A stretch of 64,000 nt of DNA. Origin: Lysinibacillus sphaericus OT4b.31 (GTDB lineage: Bacteria > Bacillota > Bacilli > Bacillales_A > Planococcaceae). The stretch's first letter is position 1; each line of letters opens with the position of its first letter. A program made the translations under genes and the position numbers. Below the pieces are notes generated by a model. The model saw only the letters and a list, made by a program, of their open reading frames with translations, ran no database searches and had not been told where the DNA came from. The stretch is taken from the NCBI RefSeq assembly GCF_000392615.1, contig NZ_KB933398.1:3757204-3821203 (forward strand), read 5' to 3'. Positions 33,833 to 42,445 of the stretch are shown here, piece by piece.

Positions 33833-34636
33833 TTAACGGCTAAATGCTGTGGCAATGGCAAGTGCCGTCATTGGTTCTTTGATTGAATCAAGCGTATAAA
33901 CAAGCTTGCCTTCCTGCCAGACAATTAAATTACCGGATTTATAAACATCTAAATGGGCAAAGCCATTTTGGCTTGGTATAGGTAGCGTATGCGTTTCTAA
34001 ATATTTTACTGCCTGTTTAGCTAACTCCACACTTGCTTGTGGGTTATCCGTTCGTGTATGAGCTGCCAGTGCCCATCTTCCCTCATTCCAACCGGTCCAT
34101 ACCGAGCCAGCTCCAGCGTCCTGGTAACCTTTAATATTATATCCAAGATTCACTTGCTGCCCACCATTTTGACTGTAATCCTCAAAGGCAATTTGCTCAC
34201 TTGCTTCGGCTACGCTGCCATATTGCGTTACAAGCAGTTTTGCAATAACAGTCGCATCGGTTGAATTTTTGAGTTTTATATCATTAATTGGCATATACTT
34301 TTCGCTTTCGAAAAATACAATTTCAACCTGTGTACCTTCAACCTTTGTAGTAGCCGTTAAAAATGTACCTTCTGTTATAGGAAGCTCTTTTGGTAAGACA
34401 ACAGCTAAATCAGTCTCTAGCTGTTCCTTTACATTTTTAAGAGCCTCAGCCTGCGTAATAGCGGCTACCGTCTCTTCAGATTTTGTTTCAGATGTGTCGT
34501 CTGTCTTGTCATTTTGTTGATCTTCTTCTTGCTGGTTATTTTGTATTTTTGTGTTGTCATCATTGTCCGTAGTACATGCGCCTACTAAGCTTGCACTAAT
34601 TAATAGTAGCGGTAACAATAATCCCTTCTTTGTCAT
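33833..34636 (-). CDS. Uncharacterised lipoprotein
   Basis: A 267-residue predicted lipoprotein. Signal peptide with lipobox LVGAC, lipidation at Cys21, followed by an Asp/Glu/Gln-rich linker (about 22-60) and a folded domain with ITEGTFLTATTKVEGTQVEI and GAGSVWTGWNEGRWALAAHT. The C-terminal part reads FAHLDVYKSGNLIVWQEGKL. No family is recognised. The ATG at 34636 has AAGGGGTG before it; the GTG three codons upstream lies inside that site. It stands alone, 67 bases downstream of vmlR; probably exposed on the outer face of the membrane. Confidence 0.75.
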   Translation of the reverse strand: MTKKGLLLPLLLISASLVGACTTDNDDNTKIQNNQQEEDQQNDKTDDTSETKSEETVAAITQAEALKNVKEQLETDLAVVLPKELPITEGTFLTATTKVEGTQVEIVFFESEKYMPINDIKLKNSTDATVIAKLLVTQYGSVAEASEQIAFEDYSQNGGQQVNLGYNIKGYQDAGAGSVWTGWNEGRWALAAHTRTDNPQASVELAKQAVKYLETHTLPIPSQNGFAHLDVYKSGNLIVWQEGKLVYTLDSIKEPMTALAIATAFSR

Positions 34637-34702
34637 GTTAGACACCCCTTCTAATAAGAGTTTAGCTATTTACTTTTTCCCTAAGTGATGATCTCTTAAA
34701 CG

Positions 34703-36346
34703 TTAGTTTGACAGCTCATTTATGCGTTTTGTCAGCTCGTTAAACGTCTGATCCAGCATGGCATAGTCTTTATCCTTTGCTGTTAGGAAACTGAGTTTAC
34801 CGAGTATTTCCTGCCTTTCATTTTCAAGCTTTAATCGCAGGCTAGCTAAATTATCAGCTGATGTTGGAGGGTTATCTTGCCACTTTTTATGAATGCGTTC
34901 ATTTTCGAATGCCCACACACTATCCGTCGTTTTCTCAAGGAAATAACAGTCATGGGACACCACGAGTAATGTTCCTTTGTATTGTGCCAATGTATGCTCC
35001 AACTGCTGTCGAGAAGGTAAATCTAGATGATTCGTCGGTTCATCTAAAATAAGAACATTCTTTTCCTCTAAAATATAGGCCATTAGTTTACACTTCACCC
35101 GCTCCCCCATACTCATATTACCAATCGGGGCCATCCAGTGGGTTGGTGTAAACCCTAAATGCTTCATTAAATTTTGAACTTTGCCTCGCTCTTCAAAGGT
35201 CTCTTTATAAAAGAATTTTTCAGGCGTTAGATCGAGTGGTAAATCGAATACCTCTTGTGTTAAGTAGCCGATATTGGCGGCTGGCGACATCCAAATTTCT
35301 CCTTCAGCCTTTTCCTGCCCTAATAGCACCTTTAACAAGGTCGTTTTCCCACTACCATTTGGTCCAATAATCGCAATTTTTTCACCATATTGAAGGGTCA
35401 AGTTAGCGTCTTTAAACAACAGACGATTATCAACATACTTTGTTACATGTTTCAACTCTAAAAAACGCTTGCCAACACGTTGACTAGTCTCTAATGCAAA
35501 TTGTATTTCGTCATCCGCTTCAACGCGTTCAACCTTTGCCTTGGCCAACTCCTTTTCTAGACGCTTCTTCTTGGATTTCACCTGAGCGTCCATGCGCTTT
35601 GCTTTGACACGGTAATGCTCCTTAAAGCCTTCTTGCTTTGTCGATTGTGCATGCGCCTTCTTTGACCAAGATGTTAGCTCCTTCATCTGCGCCTCGATAC
35701 GGTCAATATTTTTTTGCTGTTTTTCATAGGCATGTTGTTGTGCTAATCGCCGCTGTTCTCGTGCAACCATGTAGCTCGAATAATGACCGTTGTGTTCAAG
35801 CAGTTTACCCTCTTCAAGTGACCAAATTTTTGTTGCAACCTCGTCTAAAAAATAGCGATCATGTGACACTACAATGATTGTGCCATTATAATTCTTCACT
35901 TTTTCGATAAGCAGAGTGGTGCTTTTTTCATCTAAATGATTAGTCGGTTCATCCAATAATAATAGCTGTGCATCCTGCGAAAAGCCTTTTGCTAGCCGCA
36001 TTTTAAGCTTCTCGCCACCACTTAAATCTGAGTATTCTACGTCAGGTACATGCCATTTAGCCAGTAAATCTGCCTCGTTGGATACTACTTCTTGCATGTC
36101 AAAAATTGCTTGCTCCTGTTCCACATGAGCAATTTTCACAGATTGCAACCACTGTAACTGTCCTGCTGTTGGCAATAGCAAGCCTTGTATCAGTTGTAGT
36201 AATGTAGATTTCCCAGCACCATTTCTGCCAATAATGCCAATCACCTCACCTTGCTTCACAGAGGCTGTGACATTTTCGAAAATCTGTATATCCATCACTT
36301 CATAACGTACATCTTGTAATTTTAAAAGTTCGTTCAATCTATCCAT
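34703..36346 (-). CDS. vmlR: Antibiotic-resistance ABC-F ATPase VmlR
   Basis: A 547-residue soluble ABC-F protein, the same length as B. subtilis VmlR. The first ABC domain has GIIGRNGAGKSTLLQLI (about 37), signature LSGGEKLKMRLAKG (about 108) and LLLLDEPTNHLD. A long linker follows (about 185-290, the antibiotic-resistance domain, with KAHAQSTKQEGFKEHYRVKA). The second domain has IIGPNGSGKTTLL and signature MSMGERVKCKLMA. VmlR-type proteins bind the ribosomal E site and displace virginiamycin M, lincomycin and pleuromutilin class drugs. The upstream leader has a terminator and competing pairings, so induction by ribosome stalling is expected. Confidence 0.93.
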   Translation of the reverse strand: MDRLNELLKLQDVRYEVMDIQIFENVTASVKQGEVIGIIGRNGAGKSTLLQLIQGLLLPTAGQLQWLQSVKIAHVEQEQAIFDMQEVVSNEADLLAKWHVPDVEYSDLSGGEKLKMRLAKGFSQDAQLLLLDEPTNHLDEKSTTLLIEKVKNYNGTIIVVSHDRYFLDEVATKIWSLEEGKLLEHNGHYSSYMVAREQRRLAQQHAYEKQQKNIDRIEAQMKELTSWSKKAHAQSTKQEGFKEHYRVKAKRMDAQVKSKKKRLEKELAKAKVERVEADDEIQFALETSQRVGKRFLELKHVTKYVDNRLLFKDANLTLQYGEKIAIIGPNGSGKTTLLKVLLGQEKAEGEIWMSPAANIGYLTQEVFDLPLDLTPEKFFYKETFEERGKVQNLMKHLGFTPTHWMAPIGNMSMGERVKCKLMAYILEEKNVLILDEPTNHLDLPSRQQLEHTLAQYKGTLLVVSHDCYFLEKTTDSVWAFENERIHKKWQDNPPTSADNLASLRLKLENERQEILGKLSFLTAKDKDYAMLDQTFNELTKRINELSN

Positions 36347-36366
36347 CCCTCTCTATTTGGAGGCAC

Positions 36367-36403
36367 AAAAAAATCCCTCCAATTTATTTTGGAAGGATTA
36401 GTC
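36367..36403 (-). terminator. Leader terminator of vmlR
   Basis: On the minus strand ATCCTTCCAA pairs with TTGGAGGGAT (36373-36398) followed by seven T. It lies about 20 bases before the vmlR start codon. The adjoining GACTAATCCT (36394-36403) overlaps the 5' arm and can pair instead with AGGATTAGTC at 36569-36578. Confidence 0.9.
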
Positions 36404-36660
36404 GCAAAAAACTGTACACAAATAAGCTATTTTTCATAGCTAGATGTGTTATCCTGTACTACAGTATGCTGAGACTCTCACTTCAAAACAGCGAATATGC
36501 ACATTCTTAAAGTGAAAAATAAACATACTTAAGTACCTGACTAAAGTTTATGTTATGGAAAACGGGCAGACTAATCCTATTTTTTAATTCAATGAAATTC
36601 TAAATTTCATGCATAAAAATAAGATTAGTTAATCATCGGCCACCCATCGTCCCTTCATTC
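36404..36660 (-). promoter_or_regulatory. Attenuation leader of vmlR
   Basis: Three leader segments compete. Segment 1, ACTAATCTTATTTTT near 36617-36629, can pair with segment 2, AAAAAATAGGATTAGT near 36571-36585. Segment 2 (AGGATTAGTC, 36569-36578) can pair with segment 3 (GACTAATCCT, 36394-36403), which is part of the terminator. Two tiny upstream ORFs, MGGR (36633-36647, after AAGGGACG) and the overlapping MIN, precede and enter segment 1. A ribosome stalled there would free segment 2 to block the terminator. This parallels the known control of vmlR by transcription attenuation. Confidence 0.75.
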
Positions 36661-36672
36661 GTAATTACAATA

Positions 36673-36690
36673 ATTGTAACATCTATTCCT
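36673..36690 (-). promoter_or_regulatory. Probable promoter of the vmlR leader
   Basis: On the minus strand an extended -10, TGTTACAAT (TACAAT at 36673-36678). The -35 region is poor. The start would be about 20 bases before the first tiny ORF. Confidence 0.5.
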
Positions 36691-36703
36691 TAAAAACAAA
36701 ACA

Positions 36704-37552
36704 TTATTTAATCGGCAACCAAATTTCAGAATAATAGTGGTCACTAGATGCATCACCATTGCTATACACTTCTAGCTCAGAACCGCCTGTTAACTCAAAG
36801 GCATTCGAAGGTAGCCACTCTTGATAAATTTTCTCCCACATGGTTGTAATGGCTGTTGGCATAGCCCCCGTCACTTCAAAAACTACCCATTTCGCTGCTG
36901 GCACCATAAACGTTTCAAATCCGTGCGAATCATCACCTGCATGATTGGTCGCAATCCAATAGTTCATGATATCGTGCTCAATCATATCGCACACACCCAT
37001 GACTCCATGAATCTCTCCTGTGTTTAATGGAAATAGCTGTGCATTTGTGCCGTCCACATACACATCCTGCCAAAATTTCGTGATTTCCTTTGTCTGTTCT
37101 CCATCCTTACAAGAGAATGTCCGTTTAACCCCTATCAATTGGAAACTTTCTTTTTCAATAATTTTATACTTCATTGGTTCTGCTCCCTTCAATTGCACAT
37201 GAATGACTAGTTTATTGTAGGAGTGAATCATTCCCACTGCTTTACGCACATCAGACGGTTTCATGCCATGCTGCTTGCGAAAGGCTTTGGCAAATGCCTC
37301 AGGTGTTTCATAGCCATATTTGTAGGCAATATCAATGATTTTACAATCACTACTGGCAATTTCTTGCGCTGCTAATGTCAGCCGTCGCCCTCGCATATAT
37401 TCGCCAACGGTCATACCTGTAAGAATCGCAAAACCCCGTTGAAAATGAAAAGAAGACGAATGTGCTACGTTTGCAATATCCTCGATCTGTATATCCTCCG
37501 TTAAATGATTTTCAATATACTCGATAGCCTGTTGAATTGACTGTAACCACAC
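36704..37552 (-). CDS. AraC-family regulator with GyrI-like effector domain
   Basis: A 282-residue protein: N-terminal AraC DNA-binding domain (about 1-105; IQIEDIANVAHSSSFHFQRG, IIDIAYKYGYETPEAFAKAF) and a C-terminal GyrI-like small-molecule-binding domain (about 128-282; YKIIEKESFQLIGVKRTF and later VPAAKWVVFEVTG). Such regulators (BmrR/Rob/YdeE-like) sense drugs or other hydrophobic ligands. Start is GTG at 37552 after AAGGAGTG. It lies directly upstream of vmlR on the same strand but the vmlR leader has its own promoter-like sequence; a regulatory link is not shown. Confidence 0.88.
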   Translation of the reverse strand: MWLQSIQQAIEYIENHLTEDIQIEDIANVAHSSSFHFQRGFAILTGMTVGEYMRGRRLTLAAQEIASSDCKIIDIAYKYGYETPEAFAKAFRKQHGMKPSDVRKAVGMIHSYNKLVIHVQLKGAEPMKYKIIEKESFQLIGVKRTFSCKDGEQTKEITKFWQDVYVDGTNAQLFPLNTGEIHGVMGVCDMIEHDIMNYWIATNHAGDDSHGFETFMVPAAKWVVFEVTGAMPTAITTMWEKIYQEWLPSNAFELTGGSELEVYSNGDASSDHYYSEIWLPIK

Positions 37553-37730
37553 AAAACTTCACTCCTTATATGTATTGTATCCAACCCACACAAATAAACT
37601 GGTCATTTTCTGCTGAGATTGGACAGTTAAACATTTTGCATCTATTTTATTGGCAACACAGTATCATTTTACATATTTTGTGACTATTACTTGTATACTT
37701 TTTTCAATTTCTCCGTATTCTTTTATCCAT

Positions 37731-37763
37731 ATAAAAAGGCCGTGTACTTTTATCTATACACAG
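37731..37763 (-). terminator. Terminator of the FTYIW-motif protein gene
   Basis: Minus-strand GTGTA and TACAC arms with flanking GC pairs around a ten-base loop, followed by CTTTTTAT. Imperfect stem. Confidence 0.55.
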
Positions 37764-37781
37764 CTCTTGAAGATTTTTATT

Positions 37782-38150
37782 TTATCTAAAGCACTCAAAT
37801 GATCGGATATTATTTCTTATAATCGTACGGAATTGCCACCCATATCTTCTGCTCCAGCGGAACCCTGCAACGAATTCTCTACCAACAGCAGTTGGGAAGA
37901 ACCAAAAGCTTCTCCCATTATTCAACCATATATACGTAAATGTAAATAAACAAGAACGAATACCACTAGAGCCTACGCGCCAAGCAGGAATTGGTGGTGA
38001 AAATCCAGGTGGTGAGCCCATTGGCATTTGTCCAGCTGGTAGTGGCCCAAAATTTTGCGGTCCAAACTGTGATGATTCGAAATAATCAGGGTCATTCCAG
38101 CTCGGACGTCTGAAATTGTCTCCAAATTGATTATTTGGATAGTAATACAA
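37782..38150 (-). CDS. Small Pro/Phe/Trp-rich protein of spore-former type
   Basis: A 122-residue protein if started at the TTG at 38150, giving MYYYPNNQFGDNFRRPSWND; AAGGAGGAG lies six bases upstream, inside the longer open frame to 38183. The middle is Pro/Gly-rich (GPLPAGQMPMGSPPGFSPP) and the C terminus aromatic and basic (FTYIWLNNGRSFWFFPTAVG; FRWSRRYGWQFRTI). I have seen the FTYIW/FWFFP-type C terminus in uncharacterised proteins of spore-forming Bacilli. No enzyme motif; function unknown. Confidence 0.65.
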   Translation of the reverse strand: MYYYPNNQFGDNFRRPSWNDPDYFESSQFGPQNFGPLPAGQMPMGSPPGFSPPIPAWRVGSSGIRSCLFTFTYIWLNNGRSFWFFPTAVGREFVAGFRWSRRYGWQFRTIIRNNIRSFECFR

Positions 38151-38286
38151 TACAAACTCCTCCTTTACCTTTACATAATTCAATATATGTAAAGGGCGAA
38201 AGTCCGTTTGAGCAATAGCCTACCCCTTCCTGTTGTCTAGAATTGCTGTATAATCAAAGTCAAATTTACTTACTAAAGGAGATCTA

Positions 38287-39150
38287 ATGCGTAAAATATA
38301 CATAATTATATTAACTTTCTTATTCTTAACTATCTGGTTACTGTTAAACAACAACGCCAAACAACTACCAAATGCATCCACAACTATCAAAGAAAAACTA
38401 GCAGCGGTTGAAGACTATAAATATTATTTGGACAAAGGAAATAATACGATTGGCGAAGCGATGAAAAACATGGATTTGGTTATTGTTGAACCGATTGAAA
38501 TGCAACAGCAGTACATTGACGCTGCTCAAAAAAATGGAACTTTAATTTTTGGTTATATTAATGCAATGGAGGCAGACAAATGGAATGAGGCCTTCTATCA
38601 ACAATTACAAGAAATCGATTTTTACAAAGATGTATATGGTGAGAAAAAGTATTTTGCAGAGTGGGATTCTTACTTAATGGATATGACTTCCTCACACTAT
38701 CAACATCTTTTACTAGAAGAGATTCAAAAACACATTGTTGATAAAGGCTTAGATGGCGTATTTTTAGATACTGTCGGCAATATAGATTCCTTTTTGCCTC
38801 CCGAGGAACAGGTAAAACAAAATCAAGCGATGCTTACCTTCATCAAAAAAATTAAACATCGTTATGATGGCTTGTCCGTAGCCCAAAACTGGGGCTTTCA
38901 AACACTAGCAAATTACACAGCACCATATATCGACTTTATCATGTGGGAAAATTTTTCATACGATGTAGTTGGAGAGGATGACTGGTCGTTGGAAAAGATA
39001 GAACAACTGGTACATCTACGAGAAAAGTTCGGTACACAGGTGATGACTATCGGATTTAGCAATGAATCGCAGAGTCGTTCCTTAGCAGAAAAGCATCACT
39101 TTAAATTCTTTTACAACCCTGCAGGCTCTTATTACAATAGTTGGCACTAG
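38287..39150 (+). CDS. Glycoside hydrolase family 114-like exported protein
   Basis: A 287-residue protein with an N-terminal membrane anchor or signal (about residues 3-21) and a TIM-barrel-like domain of the GH114/TM1410 group (endo-alpha-1,4-polygalactosaminidase-like). Conserved parts: MDLVIVEPIEMQQQYIDAAQ, LIFGYINAMEADKW, KGLDGVFLDTVGNIDSF (likely acidic catalytic residues) and YIDFIMWENFSYD. It would act on amino-sugar polymers outside the membrane; substrate unproven. AAAGGAG precedes the ATG. Monocistronic. Confidence 0.82.
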   Translation: MRKIYIIILTFLFLTIWLLLNNNAKQLPNASTTIKEKLAAVEDYKYYLDKGNNTIGEAMKNMDLVIVEPIEMQQQYIDAAQKNGTLIFGYINAMEADKWNEAFYQQLQEIDFYKDVYGEKKYFAEWDSYLMDMTSSHYQHLLLEEIQKHIVDKGLDGVFLDTVGNIDSFLPPEEQVKQNQAMLTFIKKIKHRYDGLSVAQNWGFQTLANYTAPYIDFIMWENFSYDVVGEDDWSLEKIEQLVHLREKFGTQVMTIGFSNESQSRSLAEKHHFKFFYNPAGSYYNSWH

Positions 39151-39300
39151 CAATGGCCTCTGACAAACTACCTTTTGCATATCGTTTGCAGAGGTTACTT
39201 TTATGTATAGCAAAACGCAGTTTCCATCGCATATGGATTTAGTACAATATTGTTTCACTTACATTGTTTAATGAAAAACCGCATGGGTAAACTAATAACC

Positions 39301-39315
39301 TTAATGCGGGATAAA
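39301..39315. repeat. Short remnant of repeat R1 (right end)
   Basis: TTAATGCGGGATAAA is identical to the right end of R1 copy B, just before the DUF2243 gene. No other part of R1 is seen here, so it may be a scar. Confidence 0.4.
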
Positions 39316-39342
39316 AATCTTTCTTATAATGAGGTGAATAAC

Positions 39343-39825
39343 TTGATCGTGTTTCAAGAGAACACTGTTAAACATGAAAATCGTTATGACTATGGGCAAC
39401 GTAATCTATGGACAGGCTTATTATTTGGTCTAGGCGTGGTGGCGTTTATAGACGAGGTAATCTTCCATCAATTATTACACTGGCACCATTTTTATGATAA
39501 GTCCACAGCTAATATTGGATTAGTGTCAGATGGTTTATTTCATGCCTTTAGTTTTTTTGCTACAATTGGTTCTGCTTTTTTACTAGCAGACCTCCATCGA
39601 AAACATGGGTTCTGGTTGAAGCGATGGTTAAGCGGAATATTCATAGGCGCAGGAGCATTTCAACTATATGATGGTATTATTCAACATAAACTGATGAATC
39701 TTCATCAAATTCGCTATCATGTCAACATAGTTCCTTATGATGTCGTTTGGAATGTACTAGCTGCTATTTTGATTTTAGTTGGAATTTCCTTACTTTTACA
39801 AACAAAAAATTCACTAAAACAATAA
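39343..39825 (+). CDS. DUF2243 membrane protein
   Basis: A 160-residue integral membrane protein with about four helices (WTGLLFGLGVVAFIDEVIFH; DGLFHAFSFFATIGSAFLLA; WLSGIFIGAGAFQLYDGIIQ; VVWNVLAAILILVGISLLL). Conserved His residues (FHQLLHWHHFYD; IQHKLMNLHQIR) suggest metal binding. Start taken as TTG at 39343 with GAGGTGAATAAC before it; the open frame extends to 39250 without a ribosome site. It lies 16 bases before ctaG, and DUF2243-CtaG pairing suggests a role in copper delivery or oxidase assembly (inference). Confidence 0.85.
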   Translation: MIVFQENTVKHENRYDYGQRNLWTGLLFGLGVVAFIDEVIFHQLLHWHHFYDKSTANIGLVSDGLFHAFSFFATIGSAFLLADLHRKHGFWLKRWLSGIFIGAGAFQLYDGIIQHKLMNLHQIRYHVNIVPYDVVWNVLAAILILVGISLLLQTKNSLKQ

Positions 39826-39841
39826 GGAGGTTCTTTGTCCA

Positions 39842-40639
39842 ATGCACATACATGATCATCACACACAAAGCATCTCTATCATTGTTCAGCTTATTTTAGC
39901 CGTGCCCTTTGTTATCTCACTATTTATATATATTTTTGCTGTATTTCTTTCAAATCGGCATAAGAAACAATGGCCTTTGTATCGCACATTTTTTTGGGTT
40001 ATTGGACATGTATGCGCCATTATCACCTTAATCGGTCCATTTGCTGAGCGTACTCATACTAGTTTTTCAGCTCATATGATGGGGCATCTATTACTAGGTA
40101 TGCTTGCGCCTCTTCTAATTGCTCTAGCAGCACCTATGACCCTGTTATTAAGATCCATACCTGTGAAAATGGCTCGTACCCTCTCACTTATATTGCGAAG
40201 ACAACTCTTTACTGTTCTGCGCAACCCTATTTTCGCGTCTATTCTAAACGTAGGTGGTTTATGGTTGCTCTATACGACACCCCTCTTTAAAATGATGCAC
40301 GACAGCACACTATTATTTATTTTTATTCACATCCATATATTTTTAGCAGGTTATTTGTTTACAATTGCATTTATTTATATAGATCCAACTCCGCATCAAA
40401 CATCCTATATTTATCGCTCTACTATTTTATTATTAGCGTTAGCAGCACATTCCATTTTATCTAAACGTATTTATGCTTATCCGCCTAGCAATGTTTCAAT
40501 CGAGCAAGCACAACTAGGTGCAATGATTATGTATTACGGTGGAGATGCCATCGAGATTGGGTTTGTTTTTTCGCTTTTTTACCAATGGTTTAAAAGTAGT
40601 CGCAAACCTCTTCACTCGAAGGTTGTTGCACCTAGTTAA
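39842..40639 (+). CDS. ctaG: Cytochrome oxidase assembly factor, CtaG (caa3) family
   Basis: A 265-residue membrane protein of the Caa3_CtaG family with about seven helices. Histidine-rich N terminus (MHIHDHHTQS), FSAHMMGHLLLGMLAPLLIA, then IFIHIHIFLAGYLFTIAFIY and MIMYYGGDAIEIGF. It is implicated in CuA-site assembly or stability of caa3 oxidase in Bacillus. AAGGAGG precedes the ATG. It is encoded with DUF2243, away from the oxidase genes, so it may be a secondary copy. Confidence 0.88.
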   Translation: MHIHDHHTQSISIIVQLILAVPFVISLFIYIFAVFLSNRHKKQWPLYRTFFWVIGHVCAIITLIGPFAERTHTSFSAHMMGHLLLGMLAPLLIALAAPMTLLLRSIPVKMARTLSLILRRQLFTVLRNPIFASILNVGGLWLLYTTPLFKMMHDSTLLFIFIHIHIFLAGYLFTIAFIYIDPTPHQTSYIYRSTILLLALAAHSILSKRIYAYPPSNVSIEQAQLGAMIMYYGGDAIEIGFVFSLFYQWFKSSRKPLHSKVVAPS

Positions 40640-40666
40640 ACAAATCCCTTCAGGTACCACATTCAG

Positions 40667-41179
40667 TTACGAAGACAAATAAGATTGCATCACACGCCAA
40701 TCCGTTAACTTTTGCTCAAAAGATTTAATATTTTTGCCTGGTATAGGACTGGTAGATGGCATTTTCTGATAGTGACGATTGGTTAATAGTTCGAATCCAA
40801 TATGTTTCCTAAAAACCTCGAACGCCTTGGAACCATTAAAAAGTACAAGTCGAATATCAGGGTAACGCTCAAAAAGTGTGTTAAAATCATTGGGTTTTTC
40901 ATTTCGGATTGCAGCATCTAAGCTTCCTTCACGCTCACACGATTCTATGGTATCCCAAAGACCTATACGATTCTCCAATAGCAATTGAAGTCTCTCGGTG
41001 TAATTCTCTGGAATCTTTACACCTAAGATTTCCCCAATTATTGGCCAAAAATGATTGCGCGGGTTGCCATAGTATTGTTGTTTCTCTAATGATTGCTTTC
41101 CAGGCATTGAACCGACAATTAGCACCCTCGTTGATGAATCAATCACTGGTGGCAATACATTTTTAACTTCAGTCGTCAT
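40667..41179 (-). CDS. DNA-deoxyinosine glycosylase (uracil-DNA glycosylase superfamily)
   Basis: A 170-residue UDG-superfamily enzyme. Motif 1 is VLIVGSMPGKQSLEKQQYYG with NPRNHFWPII, a pattern of the hypoxanthine-DNA glycosylase family; motif 2-like SPIPGKNIKSF is near the C terminus. It would excise hypoxanthine (and possibly uracil) for base-excision repair. The ATG at 41179 follows AAGGAGTG; the GTG three codons upstream is in the ribosome site. Confidence 0.85.
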   Translation of the reverse strand: MTTEVKNVLPPVIDSSTRVLIVGSMPGKQSLEKQQYYGNPRNHFWPIIGEILGVKIPENYTERLQLLLENRIGLWDTIESCEREGSLDAAIRNEKPNDFNTLFERYPDIRLVLFNGSKAFEVFRKHIGFELLTNRHYQKMPSTSPIPGKNIKSFEQKLTDWRVMQSYLSS

Positions 41180-41197
41180 TAGAATCACTCCTTACTT

Positions 41198-41995
41198 CTA
41201 TTGTAGCGGAAAATCAGAGCCCGCAACTAGTTCCTGTGCTGATTTCAAATCGAGCTTATCATTAGGGAAATTCTTTTTATAAGTACGTACAATTTCGTAG
41301 CCTATGCAATAACCAATCCATTTAGGTAGCTCGCCACCATATAAAAACTCAAAATGATTATGTACACCCAGTACATCTAATGCAGGTACAAAAATGCTCT
41401 TCCATATCTTCAAAATCTCATCCATTGAGTAATGCTTCAGCCAGGGCGCTAACCACTTATCACCATACAACTCTTCAACCGCGCATTCTGCCAGTCCCTC
41501 TAAAACAAGAGAATCTCTCAAGGTTATTTCATCTAATGACTTATTGACATACTGCAAGCGACAAACATGATTATATTCATGAGCGAATAATGCTTTCAGT
41601 TCCTCTCTTTCAAGTCCCGTGGCTATAAATAGAAACAGGGCATTTGGATAAGCAACACCATTTTTTCTTGTCAATGATTGTTCCATGTTTATAGGGAAAA
41701 TATAAATAGGGACATCTGGTCCATTCCATCGTTTTTTTAACCGCTCAAATTCTTCCTGCACAATCTTCCATACATCCTGTTTTTCTAACGCTTCCATAGC
41801 GACTTCTTCATGTGCCTGAAATAGACCATTTTGCAATAAATTATATTGAATTTCCTCGGGTGAAAAACCTATAAATACATCTTCTAAGGGATTACAGAGT
41901 ATGGAGCATTGTATCTCCTCCAAACTTTTATCATGATTTCTCTTTCGTACAATAATGAAGTTATTAAGCCACTCACCTGTCGGCTTTACTGACAT
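41198..41995 (-). CDS. DUF2268 putative zinc protease
   Basis: A 265-residue protein with HEYNH (in LFAHEYNHVCRLQY, about 140) and a downstream GLAECAVEELYG glutamate, the pattern of DUF2268 zinc-dependent peptidases. No signal peptide, so it is probably cytoplasmic. AAAGGATGGG precedes the ATG. Substrate and role unknown. It ends 18 bases before the DNA glycosylase start and may share its transcript. Confidence 0.85.
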   Translation of the reverse strand: MSVKPTGEWLNNFIIVRKRNHDKSLEEIQCSILCNPLEDVFIGFSPEEIQYNLLQNGLFQAHEEVAMEALEKQDVWKIVQEEFERLKKRWNGPDVPIYIFPINMEQSLTRKNGVAYPNALFLFIATGLEREELKALFAHEYNHVCRLQYVNKSLDEITLRDSLVLEGLAECAVEELYGDKWLAPWLKHYSMDEILKIWKSIFVPALDVLGVHNHFEFLYGGELPKWIGYCIGYEIVRTYKKNFPNDKLDLKSAQELVAGSDFPLQ

Positions 41996-42104
41996 CTTCC
42001 CATCCTTTTTTCATAGCTTATGCCTTGAATAGACAATCGGCTAATGCTGAATGTGTACAGTCGCATATATTAACTTGTAATGAAGATAGAAAGGAGGGAA
42101 ATTT

Positions 42105-42356
42105 GTGAATCCAGCTGATGCTTATAGTCTTTGCTGTAAATATCATGGTAAACGCGTAAAAATCACTGATACATCTGGCAGAGTACACGTGGGGGAAATA
42201 ACAAGGGTAGACAGAAAACAGGTATGGATTCTACCTGATAGACGATACAATGGCTACGGTCTAGGTTTTTGGGGCTTCAGAGGTTCAGGATTTGGTTTTG
42301 GTATAGCACTAGGTACAATTTTTGGCATAGCACTAGCACCGATTTTGTTTTTCTAA
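42105..42356 (+). CDS. Small glycine-rich protein with Sm/KOW-like N terminus
   Basis: An 83-residue protein starting at GTG with AAGGAGG before it. The N-terminal part (GKRVKITDTSGRVHVGEITR, then VDRKQVWILPD) looks like an LSm/KOW small beta-barrel; the C terminus is Gly/Phe-rich and hydrophobic (GFGFGIALGTIFGIALAPIL), perhaps membrane-associated. Such small proteins are common in spore-formers, but I know no function. Confidence 0.65.
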   Translation: MNPADAYSLCCKYHGKRVKITDTSGRVHVGEITRVDRKQVWILPDRRYNGYGLGFWGFRGSGFGFGIALGTIFGIALAPILFF

Positions 42357-42403
42357 AAAGTGAAACTTGCAAATGGTTTTTATTGATCCCATCGTATTTA
42401 AAA

Positions 42404-42442
42404 TGAACCATCTCAAACAATATTTTGAGATGGTTCATTTTT
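42404..42442. terminator. Bidirectional terminator between the small glycine-rich protein gene and the deacetylase gene
   Basis: GAACCATCTCAAA (42405-42417) pairs with TTTGAGATGGTTC (42424-42436), A-rich on the left and T-rich on the right, between convergent genes. Confidence 0.9.
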
Positions 42443-42445
42443 TCT

